Part shown: piece by piece, positions 48,393 through 59,724 of the stretch
Layout: each line of letters starts with the position of its first letter
How positions within the stretch are numbered: position 1 is the stretch's first letter
Origin: Poronia punctata
Taxonomy: Eukaryota > Ascomycota > Sordariomycetes > Xylariales > Xylariaceae
Assembly: GCA_022579005.1 (NCBI GenBank)
Contig: MU401468.1
Location: 88,925-152,924 of the forward strand
Direction of reading: 5' to 3'
DNA length: 64,000 nt
Notes under the pieces: generated by a model
Databases searched by the model: none
The model's input: only the letters and a program-made list of their open reading frames with translations
What the model was told of the DNA's origin: nothing
Translations under genes and position numbers: made by a program

Positions 48393-49067
48393 ATGCGTAC
48401 TGCTGCTGTCGCCCTTGCCCTGGCTGGCCTTGCTGCCGCCACCTACGACACCTACCCCGTTGCCGGTGGTTACCCCGTCGAGTCTTCCAGCTCTGCTGCT
48501 CCCTACCCCAGCTCGACACCCGTCGAGAGCTACCCGGTCGAGACTCCCTCGACCTCTGCTGGTTACCCGGTTGAGAGCACCACCGAGGCTGCTCCCTACC
48601 CGAGCTCGACTCCCGTTGAGAGCTACCCCGTCGACACTCCCACCAGCTACCCTGCGGATACTCCCAGCAGCTACCCTGCCGACACCCCCAGCAGCTATCC
48701 TGCCGACACTCCTGCCCCTACTGGCGGCTACCCTGTCGACACTCCTAGCAGCTACCCTGGTGGCGCTTACCCCACCGGCTACCCTACTCCCTCGCAGTCC
48801 GGTCCCGTTGAGACCTACCCTGTCGAGAGCAGCACTCCCGTCGGCTACCCCACCGAGACCCCCTACCCCACTGGAGGTGCTCCTTACCCTACTACCTCTG
48901 CCGGCTACCCTGCCACTACCCTGACCACCTCGGTCGGCACCGTCACCTACCCCGTCGGTGGTGGCTACCCCACCGGCTCTCCCAGCCCCATCCCCACTGG
49001 TGCTGCTGGCCAGGTCGCCGTCTCCTTCGGTGTCGTCGGTGCCGCCTTTGCTGCTCTCCTTCTGTAA
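48393..49067 (+). CDS. Repetitive GPI-anchored cell-wall protein
   Basis: Single exon, 224 residues, ATG in the context TCAAGATG. The N-terminus (MRTAAVALALAGLAAA) is a signal peptide. The body is built almost wholly of Tyr-Pro repeats: SYPVETP, SYPVDTP, SYPADTPS (three in tandem), GYPVES, PYPSSTPVE. It is rich in Ser/Thr/Pro and so a substrate for O-mannosylation. The C-terminus ends in a small-residue stretch (TGAAGQ) and a hydrophobic tail AVSFGVVGAAFAALLL, the arrangement of a GPI signal. There are no cysteines. Codons are strongly C-ended, unlike neighbouring genes, which together with the TATA box and CT leader suggests high expression. Role: structural wall or surface protein, inferred. 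Confidence 0.85.
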   Translation: MRTAAVALALAGLAAATYDTYPVAGGYPVESSSSAAPYPSSTPVESYPVETPSTSAGYPVESTTEAAPYPSSTPVESYPVDTPTSYPADTPSSYPADTPSSYPADTPAPTGGYPVDTPSSYPGGAYPTGYPTPSQSGPVETYPVESSTPVGYPTETPYPTGGAPYPTTSAGYPATTLTTSVGTVTYPVGGGYPTGSPSPIPTGAAGQVAVSFGVVGAAFAALLL

Positions 49068-50060
49068 GCGATGTCTCTCGTGACAATGCCTTACGGTTGG
49101 AAAAATGGGCGCTATGGCGTGATGGAGTTATTCCGTACAAAGGTTTTAGGCTGTCTTCTGGCAGTAGGGGGTTGAGATACATAAGTTGGTTTGAATGTAT
49201 TCTAATTCTTGAGTCGTCGATCATGAGCTCATGATGATGATGGATAGACCTTTTTCAATAATGATATTTTAGGATGTGTCAAAAACTTTATAATACTTGT
49301 GTTGTTTTTCTCTGGATAGTGACTGGTTTTGTGATATCTTAATAATACCATTCATCTTGCTACACTGCGACTGAACCTGATTCTCTATGTAATTCAACTC
49401 GTGGTTTCCATATCAATTATTGTATGTCTTATCTTCAACCATGTGCTAAATGAGTTATATCCGCTCAACGTAGACAAATAGCCTCGCCCATATGTGGTCC
49501 CAAATAGAAGTAACCGCCGACTACCTACACATATCCACGCCAGCATATTGTAAACGTCGTCTATTATCTCAGTAAACATACTTACCTGTAATACGCAGGA
49601 ATTATCTAATCCATCAACCTAACCCTTCCCTCTAGAGAATCTATTATATCCGATTGACGTATCATATACAAACTAATATCTAGATGGTCATTTAACCATC
49701 ATCTCAACCCTATGTACATACATCCGAACCGAGCCCGTCCCCTTTCCGCCCGGGTCGTCCCATTAAAGTTTAAATTTTCTTTTGTGTAATCAATCTCAGG
49801 TCTCAGGTAGTAGTCTCAAACTTTAAAAATCTTGTATGTTCCTGTTTCTGTTCCTGGAATGTAATGCAGGTAGCGCCAAATGAAAAATGAATGATGGAAA
49901 TATTACTTATCTAGATCATCTAACCTAACCTTACCTTACCACTCTTACTTAACCTAACCAACCACATCTACTTACTTAGGTAACCAACCTATGATATATA
50001 TATGTACGAGTATTAGAGTACTATGTGCCTTGACCTAAAATAACTCGAAACAACCAACCA

Positions 50061-50089
50061 ACAGACAGACAGACAGACAGACAGACAGA
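50061..50089. repeat. ACAG tetranucleotide microsatellite
   Basis: About seven perfect ACAG units. It is one of at least six different simple repeats within 750 bp. Confidence 0.9.
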
Positions 50090-50193
50090 AAGACATCTAT
50101 CGTACTTTAAAGTTCTGGCGCAACGTAACGTAACGTAACTTAACCTTTCCTCTACTTACTTACTTACCTACTTACCTTCCTACTTACCTACCA

Positions 50194-50230
<37 letters not shown>

Positions 50231-50662
50231 GCATGACTTCATTTCCTCTGCTCTGCTCTGCTCTAACTTAGGTTTGTTTACAAGTAAAGTTTTGTTGTTT
50301 AGAATACGCGCGTGCATGTAACTACCTACCTACCTATATAATTACCTACCTCCCCTACAGAATTGAATTAAATTAAATTTTGTTTAAAAAAGCATCTATG
50401 CATGCATGCATGCATGTAGGTAGGCAACCGATAAATAAAATACTGGCCGCCGGGGACAGGACAGGCACAGGCACAGGCACAGGCACACGGGATCGGGACA
50501 AAACCTTATACATTTGGCATGCTTCTTCCCCCTACATACCATACATTACATACATACAACTACTCATATTACCTCCTTGTGACTTGTGTGCCTAACCGTA
50601 GGTATCTTCGGGGCTGTGTAAATAAAAATAAATAGGTTACCTCTCTCCTTCCCTGCCCTCCA

Positions 50663-50664
<2 letters not shown>

Positions 50665-50693
<29 letters not shown>
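50665..50693. repeat. TG dinucleotide microsatellite
   Basis: About 14 perfect TG units in the 3' half of the microsatellite-rich interval. Confidence 0.9.
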
Positions 50694-51996
50694 CAGTCAG
50701 TCACATTGAATATGTGGCGCAGCCAAGGTAACCTACCCTATATATAACCAACTTCCCCCCTTCCCAATGTTCTCTTTAGGCAGGCGCATGCATAATATAT
50801 GTATGTATGTATGTCTCACTTTTTTTTTTTTTGGCCGCGGGGCTATGAGAAGAAAAAAGTACACATGATGAGTATAGATGTAATGTAGGGATATATGTAA
50901 ATGATATTTTTCGATATTTTTCCAAAAGTATATTATTGTACCTGTACTAGTATTCATACAGCAGTTCTGTTTCCCCCTATCTCATACAATACGACATACA
51001 AGTAGCCTGCTTACCTACTCGTATATTATGTTGCGCTGCCTTTGGTAATTATTGCGCAAAAGAAGGTTTTACCGTCTGTATAGCGTGTGAGTAGTTTTGT
51101 GTGTAGTCTATCTAGATAGGCGTAGAATAGATACTTAGGTAGGTATCTACTAACTGCTTAACAGAGAAAAAAAAAGAAAGAAACAATAAACTTTGATTAA
51201 ACGCCCTTGACGTTAGAAGGACTATATATCTATGGATTTGTTTAGATCAGATACATACCGCGACTCTAATAACCTACATGTACAGAACCTATACCTAGCT
51301 ACAAGACAAGCTATACATATGACAAGTCGGTTGTCTATCCAACGAAAGTCGATGGTCTTAGTCATGTGGTATATGAGTAAATGATCTAGTTAACCTAACC
51401 TGGTCAACTGGTTGTTAAATTACAAACATCCCGCAGAAGCTGTCGTCATCGTCAATTAGCTTAACTAGACGCCAACCTACTACGAGTATATCCATGGCGT
51501 ATAATAGACATACTCGTAGACTGAGAAAATTCCCTTTCGAGTTGGGACCTTTATAACCGTTCCCATCTATAATACTAGACTACCTACTTGGTTGACAACT
51601 AGTAACATGGGAACATCATCAAACCTACAAAACTAGGTTAGTTATTATCATACTTATCCACGATGATGTTAGATAATCAACCTTTGTGCTAGACCATCCT
51701 TATATACATGACATTTACCAGAGCCAGTATCGTACCAAGGTATACGAGCACTCGGGTTGACAACCACGCTCGTCAACAAGCTAACCAGCTACAAAAATGA
51801 GAGAATAATTAAGGCATCTATTGTCATTCATAGATGATTACAACGATTAATTCTATTAATAGCCTCAGCTACACCGAGATTGTAACTTGTTGTTGCGTTT
51901 TCCTCCATCTCTACTCAAGGAAAGAGTTCTTCCATATTATAGCGACCATCCCTATACGGGATTGGTAACACCTACTTTTCAATTTACCATCTAGAA

Positions 51997-54073
51997 TTAG
52001 GCGTGTATAGCAACTTGCACCTGTGGATACACGCGGACCATGGCATCATATAGATCCGGGTGGTTCTGCATCAGCTTCTCCGGGTCCCATGCACTAGCGA
52101 CGAAGATAGTGTCGATTCCACTGCTTAGAGGTGTGGTGAAGATGTTGCAGATTTGCAAACCGATGAGAAAGGCAAAGGCGTCGACGACTAATGAGTGGAC
52201 GGGTTCGTTAGTATGGACAATGCTGGATCCGAGTTAGGGGCTGCTTACCTGGAGTGTACGCTCCGCTGGAATTGTACGAAGGAGCCGTATATTCCTGATA
52301 TTTGTCAGCGTTCATGTCAATTCATAACGACCATGTGGCAGGACTCACCAGATAGAGATGGGCTAGCAAAGCACATAAATATCCAACACAGGTTGCTCCC
52401 ATCGAAAAGACCGGACCCAGGAGACATTCGTTGATGAGGGCGTCGATACCGCGTTGCTTGATCATCGACCAGGTATCCTTGGCAGCTGAAAAGTACGGCT
52501 TTCCGTATAATGCGATATACGAGAATGCATAGCGATTGAGAAATTGAACGGCCCAGTCGAGAAGACCGATGATACATCCCAGAACGACGAACATGATTGA
52601 GGCGATCACGTTTCCCTGTGCCATCTCGTTCTGTCGAGCAATCGAACACAACTGGCGGAGGAAATTGATAATGGCCACCAGCAACGATCCAAGTGAGATG
52701 GACCCAAAAGAGTATGTCATAGAGCGCTTGAAGGCTCCTCTCGTGACTGCCTTGGGGCGCACCGAGGGATTGAAGAAGTACCATGACCCAAAGACGCCCG
52801 AGATAGTTGTGTGCGTGACATTCTTAATCACTTCCGATATCCACTAGACACGGACGACACCACGTTAGTCAAAAGGGAACATGGGCAATAAATATTGCTG
52901 GCCCAAGTCATGAGACGATATTGCGGGAGGGCTAAACCTACGAAACCAGCAAAGGTAATAAACACCAGCAAGCCTGTGACTTTGGCAGTGCTGCAGCCAC
53001 CACCTCCGACCGAACAAGCAGGATTGCCTCCTTCTGGGCTGTACTTGGCATATACAGAGACAAATGTGACCGAATAGTACGCTGCGAATGCCGTTGCTAG
53101 GATGCCAGCCAGGAAGCTTACTAAGAAGACATGACCATAGCTCTTCGAAACGTCGACAGCAGTCTTGAGAAGGAGGGCGCTAAAGGGGATGCGTTGAATC
53201 CAGGTCTGTTATGGGACAGTGGTAAGCGAAGAGAAAAGCGGGACGAAGATGACACGGAAGAGGAGCGATGCTTACGAAGAAACAAAATATCCAGAACACT
53301 ACAAAGATGAGAAAGACGATGCCGCCAGAGTAGTAATGCCTGTAGAGCATGTAAATGGCCGTGACTAGGCCGAAGACGATGTTGAGGATTCCTATCATCG
53401 ACCGCTTAGTATCAATCACGACACTCCGGGCTAGAGGGCTGGATTGTGGACATACCAGTAACCCAGATGAACGCCCGCGGGAACGTCCTGGCGAGGAGAA
53501 CATAGGAATAGCTACAGACCACAGCGACCGCCAAGACGAAGGCAAACAGAACGATAGTGTTTGTGTTCAGGCCAGCACGAGAGCTTGAATCGTATATGCC
53601 ATTACCAAAAGTGCCCTTGCCGTCGTCTACGAAGAAACTGTTAGTACATTCCGACAGGGACTCCGTCGCAAGGGAGTCTTATCCGCTCAACGTGGCCTTA
53701 GATGCACAATGGTTCCAAGGTTCGATCGACATACCGTAACCATGAATTGCCAACCCCGAGACGGCAACAAAGCCAGCACATACGAGAAGAAACTAGGTCA
53801 GACGATCAGCTCGTATCCTATCCCGTACACAACAATCACGGTATCGAAGTCTATTCTTACGAGGATGGCGGCCCAAAGATCGTTGTACTTGGGCCTCTCT
53901 ACTTTGAAGGCATGTTCAAACGTCGGCTTCTCCTGATACTCGGGCGGCGGCTCATTGTATGGTGGTTGTTGCTGCTGGCCATAGTAGGGGCCAGCTTGCG
54001 GCGGCGGCGGCGGCGGAGGATTGTTGTTGAAATAGCTGGCGCCCTCACCATAAGGTGGTTGATATTGAGCCAT
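51997..54073 (-). CDS. PNS1 / choline transporter-like (CTL) membrane protein
   Basis: Eight - strand exons: 54073-53861, 53792-53735, 53626-53456, 53391-53276, 53205-52942, 52843-52349, 52294-52249 and 52187-51997; 517 residues in one frame. The N-terminus is a cytosolic Pro/Gln/Tyr-rich tail (MAQYQPPYGEG, a run of eight prolines, QQQQ), as in yeast Pns1. About ten hydrophobic segments follow. CTL landmarks include FPRAFIWVTGILNIVFG, GKVTGLL-like (AKVTGLLVFITFAGFWISEVI), THTTISGVFGSWYFF, LLGPVFSMGATCVGYL and the C-terminal FTTPLSSGIDTIFVA, ending NHPDLY and VAIHA. CTL proteins sit in the plasma membrane; human members carry choline, while the yeast protein's substrate is unsettled. All introns have consensus donors and CTAAC-like branches. 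Confidence 0.93.
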
Positions 54074-54932
54074 CTGGAAAACAAATGCTAAATCAAAACG
54101 GTACGGATACTGGCGAAAAGCTGAATGGCAATCAACAAGCCAGAGCAGCGGCAATTAGTTGGCCAACACGTAGCAGCCTACTCTCTTACTCGTAGTCTAC
54201 CGTAGGAGGCACTGAATATTTTCCTCGACGCGGCAGCAATATTGTTTCGGCTTCGTAGAATCCGGAATGCACGCCAAGCCGGTCGATGATGTTGCTATGT
54301 TGTTAGTGCTGTTTAAGCCCTTCAACTAGCGAAAGCTTATTTGCTTGGAAGTACCTACTTTAACCACCTACCCTACATACATAGGCACATAGATTAGGGG
54401 AAAGAACCATTAAACTGTATCCGATAGCTCTTGTGCCAGTTGACTTTGGTAGGGACCAAAGCTCGATAAGTCAATGAGCCGATACAATCACATCGTAACG
54501 GGCGGGAAGGTACAGTCGATGCCGTAGGTTACGCTAGGTAATAAGATTGGGTGGACAGGTGCTTGCAAACGCTATTGGCGACAGGCCTGCTATCATTGGC
54601 TGCTTCGTCAACATAACGTCACTGATTCTCTGGTACAACGGCAAACGGCACGAGAGGTAGGAAGATGAGAAACAGGGTCACACAAAGAAAAAAGGAAAAA
54701 GAAAGCCCACGGGCGCTGGACAGCGGCGGCAAAATATCACTTGTGCCATCTCCGCACTGGTCAACATGTCATCGCAAGACATGTGTCTCATATAGTGCGT
54801 CGATAATATGTTGCACAGGTACTCTGCGAATGATGAGCCATCATTAAACGTAAACGTCCAGAGGAAAAGCCATAGCCTTCGATACCTATGTCATTATTAC
54901 TCCGTCACTACATATCAGCCCAAGGAAAGATA
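54074..54932. other. Intergenic region
   Basis: This holds the promoter side of the PNS1-like gene and the 3' flank of the MFS gene. No gene seen; one TACTCGTA at 54187. Confidence 0.5.
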
Positions 54933-56523
54933 TTAGTCTAGACAGATATTCCAAAAAACACAATAAGCGACAAGGTATATGAGCGACGATGCGATGTACG
55001 GACTACCGTAGAAAGAGACGCGAATGCCATAATACCAAAGTGTCGCCATGAAAGGAGCTCCGATAAGTGAGCCGATGGTTTTCACCATCATGACCACCGA
55101 GAAAACATGATTGGGCGGGTGGCCAGTATCGACTACATCGCTTCCGCGCGCCCAAAGGGCAGACGAGTTTGCTAGTGATAGTGTAAAGATGGAAAGGGGC
55201 ACGCCCAGAGCATATATCAAGAGACTAGGGACCAACTCCCAGATGAAGCTCGATAGTGCGATGGCTAGAGCACCTACAACTGACGCGACTAGGCAAAACC
55301 GTGCGTAACGGACGTTGGCCTTGTCCGACAATGACTGGGATGTGTGTGCCCTTCTGGCCAAGAAGGTGGGAACCACGAATGTGAGTAAGAAAAAGTTAAG
55401 CAACGCTTTGCCCGAGAGCAAGTATCCCGCCGATGCAAAGGTCCAGTGATACCTTTTGGATATGTATTGAGGCAGGAGTTTCGTGTCTGCGCTTGCTAGA
55501 CTGGTGAGAAGCATTGACAAGAGGAGCAAAGCCAATTGACGATTTGTCACGGAAGATATCAACAAATGCACCCGGGCGGTCACGGATGCGACAAGTGACC
55601 TGCGAGATGCTTGGGCTTTCAAGGTCGGCGAGGAGATCAAGGGACGTCGTGCTTCGATCGTCTCCATCCGGGAGTCCGCATCTGCCGGCAAAAGCCAAAT
55701 GGTCGGGACCGCTAGGAGTAGGAAGACGACCCCAAGCCAAAATGGTAGTGATGATCGAATGGTCATAGAAGCAGCTGCTACTGCTGGGCTGAGGAAACCG
55801 ATCACAGAAGTCAGGGCTGTCATCCTGCTGAAGTATATTGCCCTATGAAGTATCAGCCAACTGAAAACCTATTGCCCCTATGAGGCTACTAACCGAGTTG
55901 TGTCGTTTTCCGCCATCTTCGAGGCAAGCCCATACACAAGAGAGTTGAAAACCGTGTCGCCGCCAAGGACGGACAGGGCAGCGCCGGCGATTGCCGCTCG
56001 CGGGGGCAGGTAATCATCCAAATATGAGATGCTCAGGATCCATGCAAGCATGAATAACCGAGGGGTCAGATTCAATAATAAAACTTTTTTGCGGCCATAT
56101 CTTTCAGAGACGAAAGTAAGAGGTATCGTCATAACAAAATCTTAGGCTTATTAGTCTTGACATAGATAACCAGTGATGCTAGAAGATACGGCGATGCTCC
56201 TACTTACCGCCGACGATCCAAAGCGTTTCAAAAAACCCCACAATCCAGGCTAGGTCCTGCTGTACTTTGTCGACCTTGCACAGTTCCTCATCTACATCGC
56301 CATCTGTATCATAGTATATCCGACAGAGGCGTCTCTCGAGGAGGCGACTTAGAGGGATACTGGTGATTCCATTCGTAAGATTGACTAGTAACAGGAGCAA
56401 AAGTACAAGCCAGATCCCACGAGGTGAGCGGTGAAGTCGATGGGAAACAGGGCGATAACTTCCATTTGATGAGACATCATTAGAGTCGTAGGCCGAGGCT
56501 TGAAGGTCATCCTCATCCTCCAT
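54933..56523 (-). CDS. Major facilitator superfamily (MFS) transporter
   Basis: Three - strand exons: 56523-56208, 56140-55894 and 55842-54933; 490 residues. I start at the ATG of MEDEDDLQAS. The frame stays open upstream without ATG. An acidic N-terminal tail precedes the first membrane segment (IWLVLLLLLLVNLTNGI). The loop with ERYGRKKVLL after segment 2 is the MFS signature G-x-x-x-D/E-R-x-G-R-R-K form. Segments then run to a central loop (about 225-275) and six more hydrophobic stretches, ending VAYCVFWNICLD. Total length and two six-segment halves fit a drug/proton or metabolite carrier; the substrate is not readable. It is divergently arranged with the F-box gene, so they may share a promoter. 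Confidence 0.87.
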
Positions 56524-56706
56524 TCTAATCACAATGCCTGGTTCTGGCTTGAACAGTGTACACTTCGAGCGTCGAAGCACTTTACTAGGTACCTTGAGAT
56601 ACCTGTGTCGCCGACAAGCCAAGAATATGTGTTTGACGAGAATTTATTCTTATTGTGATACACTATAGGCGCATATTCGGGATCGTTATACCATATTATC
56701 GCCTTA

Positions 56707-57906
56707 ATGAACTGGGTTACCCCAAGTGCGCGGCACCGCCACCATGCAGCTGCCTATCTGGATCGGGACACACGTCAGACTCCGGGGGTGCGTTACTCAC
56801 CAAAATCCATAAAAATTCCATATATCTCTCTTGATTGTCTAGACGCCTGGGGGCATTTATGCCCTTCTATCGTGGAAAATATGCCCAAGACCCATGTTAC
56901 CGAAGACGAGGAGGAGTTGGGTGTGTTAGAGGACAAGACAGAGGCTCTCACACTACGGTCTAAACGAACAGAGAGAGCTCGGAGGAAGCAATCGAAAAAG
57001 GTTGTGAGGAGGCCGGAATGCACCCAAGGGTTTTTGGGCGTGTTATCGTATGAACTGGTCTTTGAAATTCTTGTCCTACTTAGGCCAAGCGACCTCTTCA
57101 ATCTGCAACGGACAAGCAAGGTCTTCCAAGCATTCATTGCCCTAGACGAGACGAGACTTGCCCGCACCATCTCGGCTTGGCGTTATTCATGTCTGGAGAA
57201 GTGCTTTCGGCTTCCCGTCTTGCTTGCAGACATCGACCCGGCGACCCGTCATCTCTTGCAGCTCCCAGAGCGCCAGGAAATGTTCACTATACACAAACAA
57301 CCGTATCAACATATAGAGCTCCCAGACCCTGCCGAGGTTTGTACGTGCCTTACCTGTAGGCTCAGATGGTCTGCGCTCTCCCTTATCGTCGACTTTGCCC
57401 ATTGGCAAGACCACCTCGACAAGGGCGAACCTATCCCGGTCATCCCGCGGGGACAGTTCCCGGAGTGGAACCAAGCCATCATAGCTTCCCATGCCGAGAT
57501 AGTGCGAAGGGCATTGCGCAGCCCCTTATGGCACGCACGCATTCTGGAGAGGCACCTGGACTCGGCTGTGAGGTCGATACGTCGACATGTAGCAAATAAG
57601 GGGAATAAGCGAGAGCGTTTTCAAATGACGCAGGATGATGTGAATTCGGGGACGGATGCATTCCTCTTACAGAGCGGGCCATCCACCTTTGACTTTCCAT
57701 ACCACAGGGATAATTACTATCTACTGGAAACTTTTATGCCAAATCGTAGTTGGAGCCACGATCTCTCCCGTTGGCTTTATCTCCCGGCCGAGCAGCACGA
57801 TATCGATATCGAGTTTGTGCTTAGGTGGGCCGAGCGTCGAAAATTGGCTGCTGGAGAGCAAGGAAATATTCTCAGAGAAGCTTCGGCGCAGGCTTTGACT
57901 TCATGA
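56707..57906 (+). CDS. F-box domain protein
   Basis: Single-exon frame. From the first ATG (56707) it is 399 residues; an internal ATG at 56881 (MPKTHVTEDEEELG) gives 341 and may be the true start, because the 58 residues before it look unlike a conserved N-terminus. A basic segment (RSKRTERARRKQSKKVVRR) precedes the F-box at about 109-145 (LSYELVFEILVLLRPSDLFNLQRTSKVF), which binds Skp1 in SCF ubiquitin ligases. The C-terminal part has CTCLTCRLRW, HWQDHLDKGEPIPVIPRG and NYYLLETFMPNRSWSHDLSRWLY, resembling a large fungal F-box subfamily with no known substrates. No WD40 or LRR repeats. Confidence 0.82.
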   Translation: MNWVTPSARHRHHAAAYLDRDTRQTPGVRYSPKSIKIPYISLDCLDAWGHLCPSIVENMPKTHVTEDEEELGVLEDKTEALTLRSKRTERARRKQSKKVVRRPECTQGFLGVLSYELVFEILVLLRPSDLFNLQRTSKVFQAFIALDETRLARTISAWRYSCLEKCFRLPVLLADIDPATRHLLQLPERQEMFTIHKQPYQHIELPDPAEVCTCLTCRLRWSALSLIVDFAHWQDHLDKGEPIPVIPRGQFPEWNQAIIASHAEIVRRALRSPLWHARILERHLDSAVRSIRRHVANKGNKRERFQMTQDDVNSGTDAFLLQSGPSTFDFPYHRDNYYLLETFMPNRSWSHDLSRWLYLPAEQHDIDIEFVLRWAERRKLAAGEQGNILREASAQALTS

Positions 57907-59724
57907 GCGGAATCTAGGGTGTCGAACTCTGTGATAAGGGGCCGCCCATAGACATTTGTAAATAACTATGTCTATGGCGACTATTGCGTTGGCTACAATA
58001 TATTCCTTCGAGTACAAGTATCTGACGATGTAACATTTGTTTCCTACAGACGGATCCAATATCTTCTTTATTTCTTACTACCTGCCCCGGCCCATTACCG
58101 GTATCCCGCCGTCGCCGGGTCTTGTCTCAGGGACAGAGGTTACTACCACTTCGGCGGAAGACGTATCCATATGCGGGCAGGAGCTGTTGCAGCAGCAGTT
58201 GGTTTACACAGTAAGTGCGATGGTATGCTTGCGTTTGCTAGCCGCCACCAACTGCGGTCACCATCGCAGACTATCTCATTGATGAGGCCTTGGACACCCA
58301 ACTCATTACGCCTGGACGGACTTATGTCAGGTTCACGGTTGCCAAGTACATGCTTGCGCTTTGGCATTTTGTTGTTTCCAGTAAAAAAGGCTCTGAAAGG
58401 CCTTGTGAAGACGACGGTTGATGACCTCTGACAATTACCAAACGTAGCGATCTTCTGCTTTGATTCTCTGCATTGGCAATGGCGGTACCACAGGTAGGAG
58501 TTATAGGTTTGGGCTATAACCAGACGGGTTGAGATACGGGGCTGTAAATGAATGGGCTTCTAGACTATCGGATGACCCCCGACCACAGAGGAGAATTGGG
58601 TATTCGGCTTCCGTTCCGAAGACTGGCAAGATCAGTAAAACTCGATGACTGGGTAATCCTGGTAGCAAGCAATGCGATCTGGCCAAAAGTCCCGGGTGTT
58701 TTCGAACCCTGTTACACAGCACACCGCATCACTGATATGTATGTACATGCAGTAGCCCTGCAACTGGCATGTGTTGTACCTAATGTGTGTATCACTCAAG
58801 CCTTTCTCATATACTAGTAGATACGCAGCCTGAGACGCTGCAGTTGGTGCAGGCCAACCCTTGCGAAGAAGGCGGTCAAATGCTTAATACTAACGTAGGT
58901 ATGGATTGATTAGAGAGGGATATCATGTTTTCTTCTTGACATGTGAAAGAAGGCTGTTCAACGACGCAACTCCTGGTAAACCAGGTTACATAATAGAGGG
59001 GTTCCCAGCCCTGATGGACTACGATGAAGCCCGATGGCTTGGAATCTTTACCGTACGCTTATCTGAGGATCGGGCCAAGTCCGACACATATATTTCGGGA
59101 TTTGTGTGATTGGCCTGGCTGACCGGCATTTACCCAATCCCGTCGTGCCCTCTATTATCTATATCTACAAAGTACTATTTCAACATGGCAGCCACGCTCT
59201 GTTTGGTTCACGCCTGTTTATAAGATTTTATCTTCCTAGACTAGTTGTTCTTTCCTCACTCGGGTCAGTTAGATTAGACTTGGGAAGGCGGTGTTCATTC
59301 AGTGACTTTCTCGGCTAAGGTTATCCTATTATCTCGTCTTGATATTTTCCCTAATGAGGAGATGACTAGGTATTACGCGCTCCTTCGATTCTCGACATAT
59401 ATAACCCGAAAGGAGCAATCGTTTCTTACATCGACCCACACCCCGCCGCTTCCCAGTCGGTTTAAAAATAGAATTCACGTCTGATCCAAGCATTATCCGT
59501 CAGGTTTCGGAGAGCGATTTTGTCTTTCAACGTCTACCTAGAAACATTTTTGACAACCCCAACCCCGCCATATTCTTCCCGCCGTCAAACACAAACAAAA
59601 CATAAGCACTGTCAGTCACAAAAAAACAAACTGTACAAACAGTTTTAAATCTGTACATACAATCCATCCATAAAATAAATCCCCAAAAAGGAAAAAAAGG
59701 AAAAAAAGGAAAAAAAGTCCCGTC
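57907..59724. other. Intergenic region with gene fragments
   Basis: No intact gene of recognisable family. It holds a possible small spliced gene (58171-58421) and a 17-codon frame at 58479-58532 reading like the start of a Rossmann dehydrogenase. The leader just before the FSH1 gene has three GGAAAAAAA units (about 59,689-59,717). Confidence 0.45.
58171..58421 (+). CDS. Possible small spliced gene or gene fragment
   Basis: The frame is open from about 57,952 to a GTAAGT donor at 58211. It rejoins in frame after an ATCGCAG acceptor (exon from 58270) and stops at 58419-58421. The second exon reads NYLIDEALDTQLITPG, then RTYVRFTVAKYMLALWHFVV, with natural protein composition. The only in-frame ATG is 58171, giving 63 residues; more 5' sequence may be missing. 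It could be the surviving end of a decayed gene. No family recognised. Confidence 0.3.

Larger units (their letters stand above)
49068..51996. other. Gene-free interval rich in microsatellites
   Basis: No gene seen. Tandem repeats: ACAG at about 50,061-50,089, CT at about 50,193-50,214 running into GT to about 50,230, CATG at about 50,398-50,417, ACAGGC at about 50,457-50,487, TG at about 50,665-50,693, and GTAT at about 50,798-50,813. Four TACTCGTA/TACGAGTA copies lie at 50005, 51016, 51481 and 51511. Confidence 0.6.
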
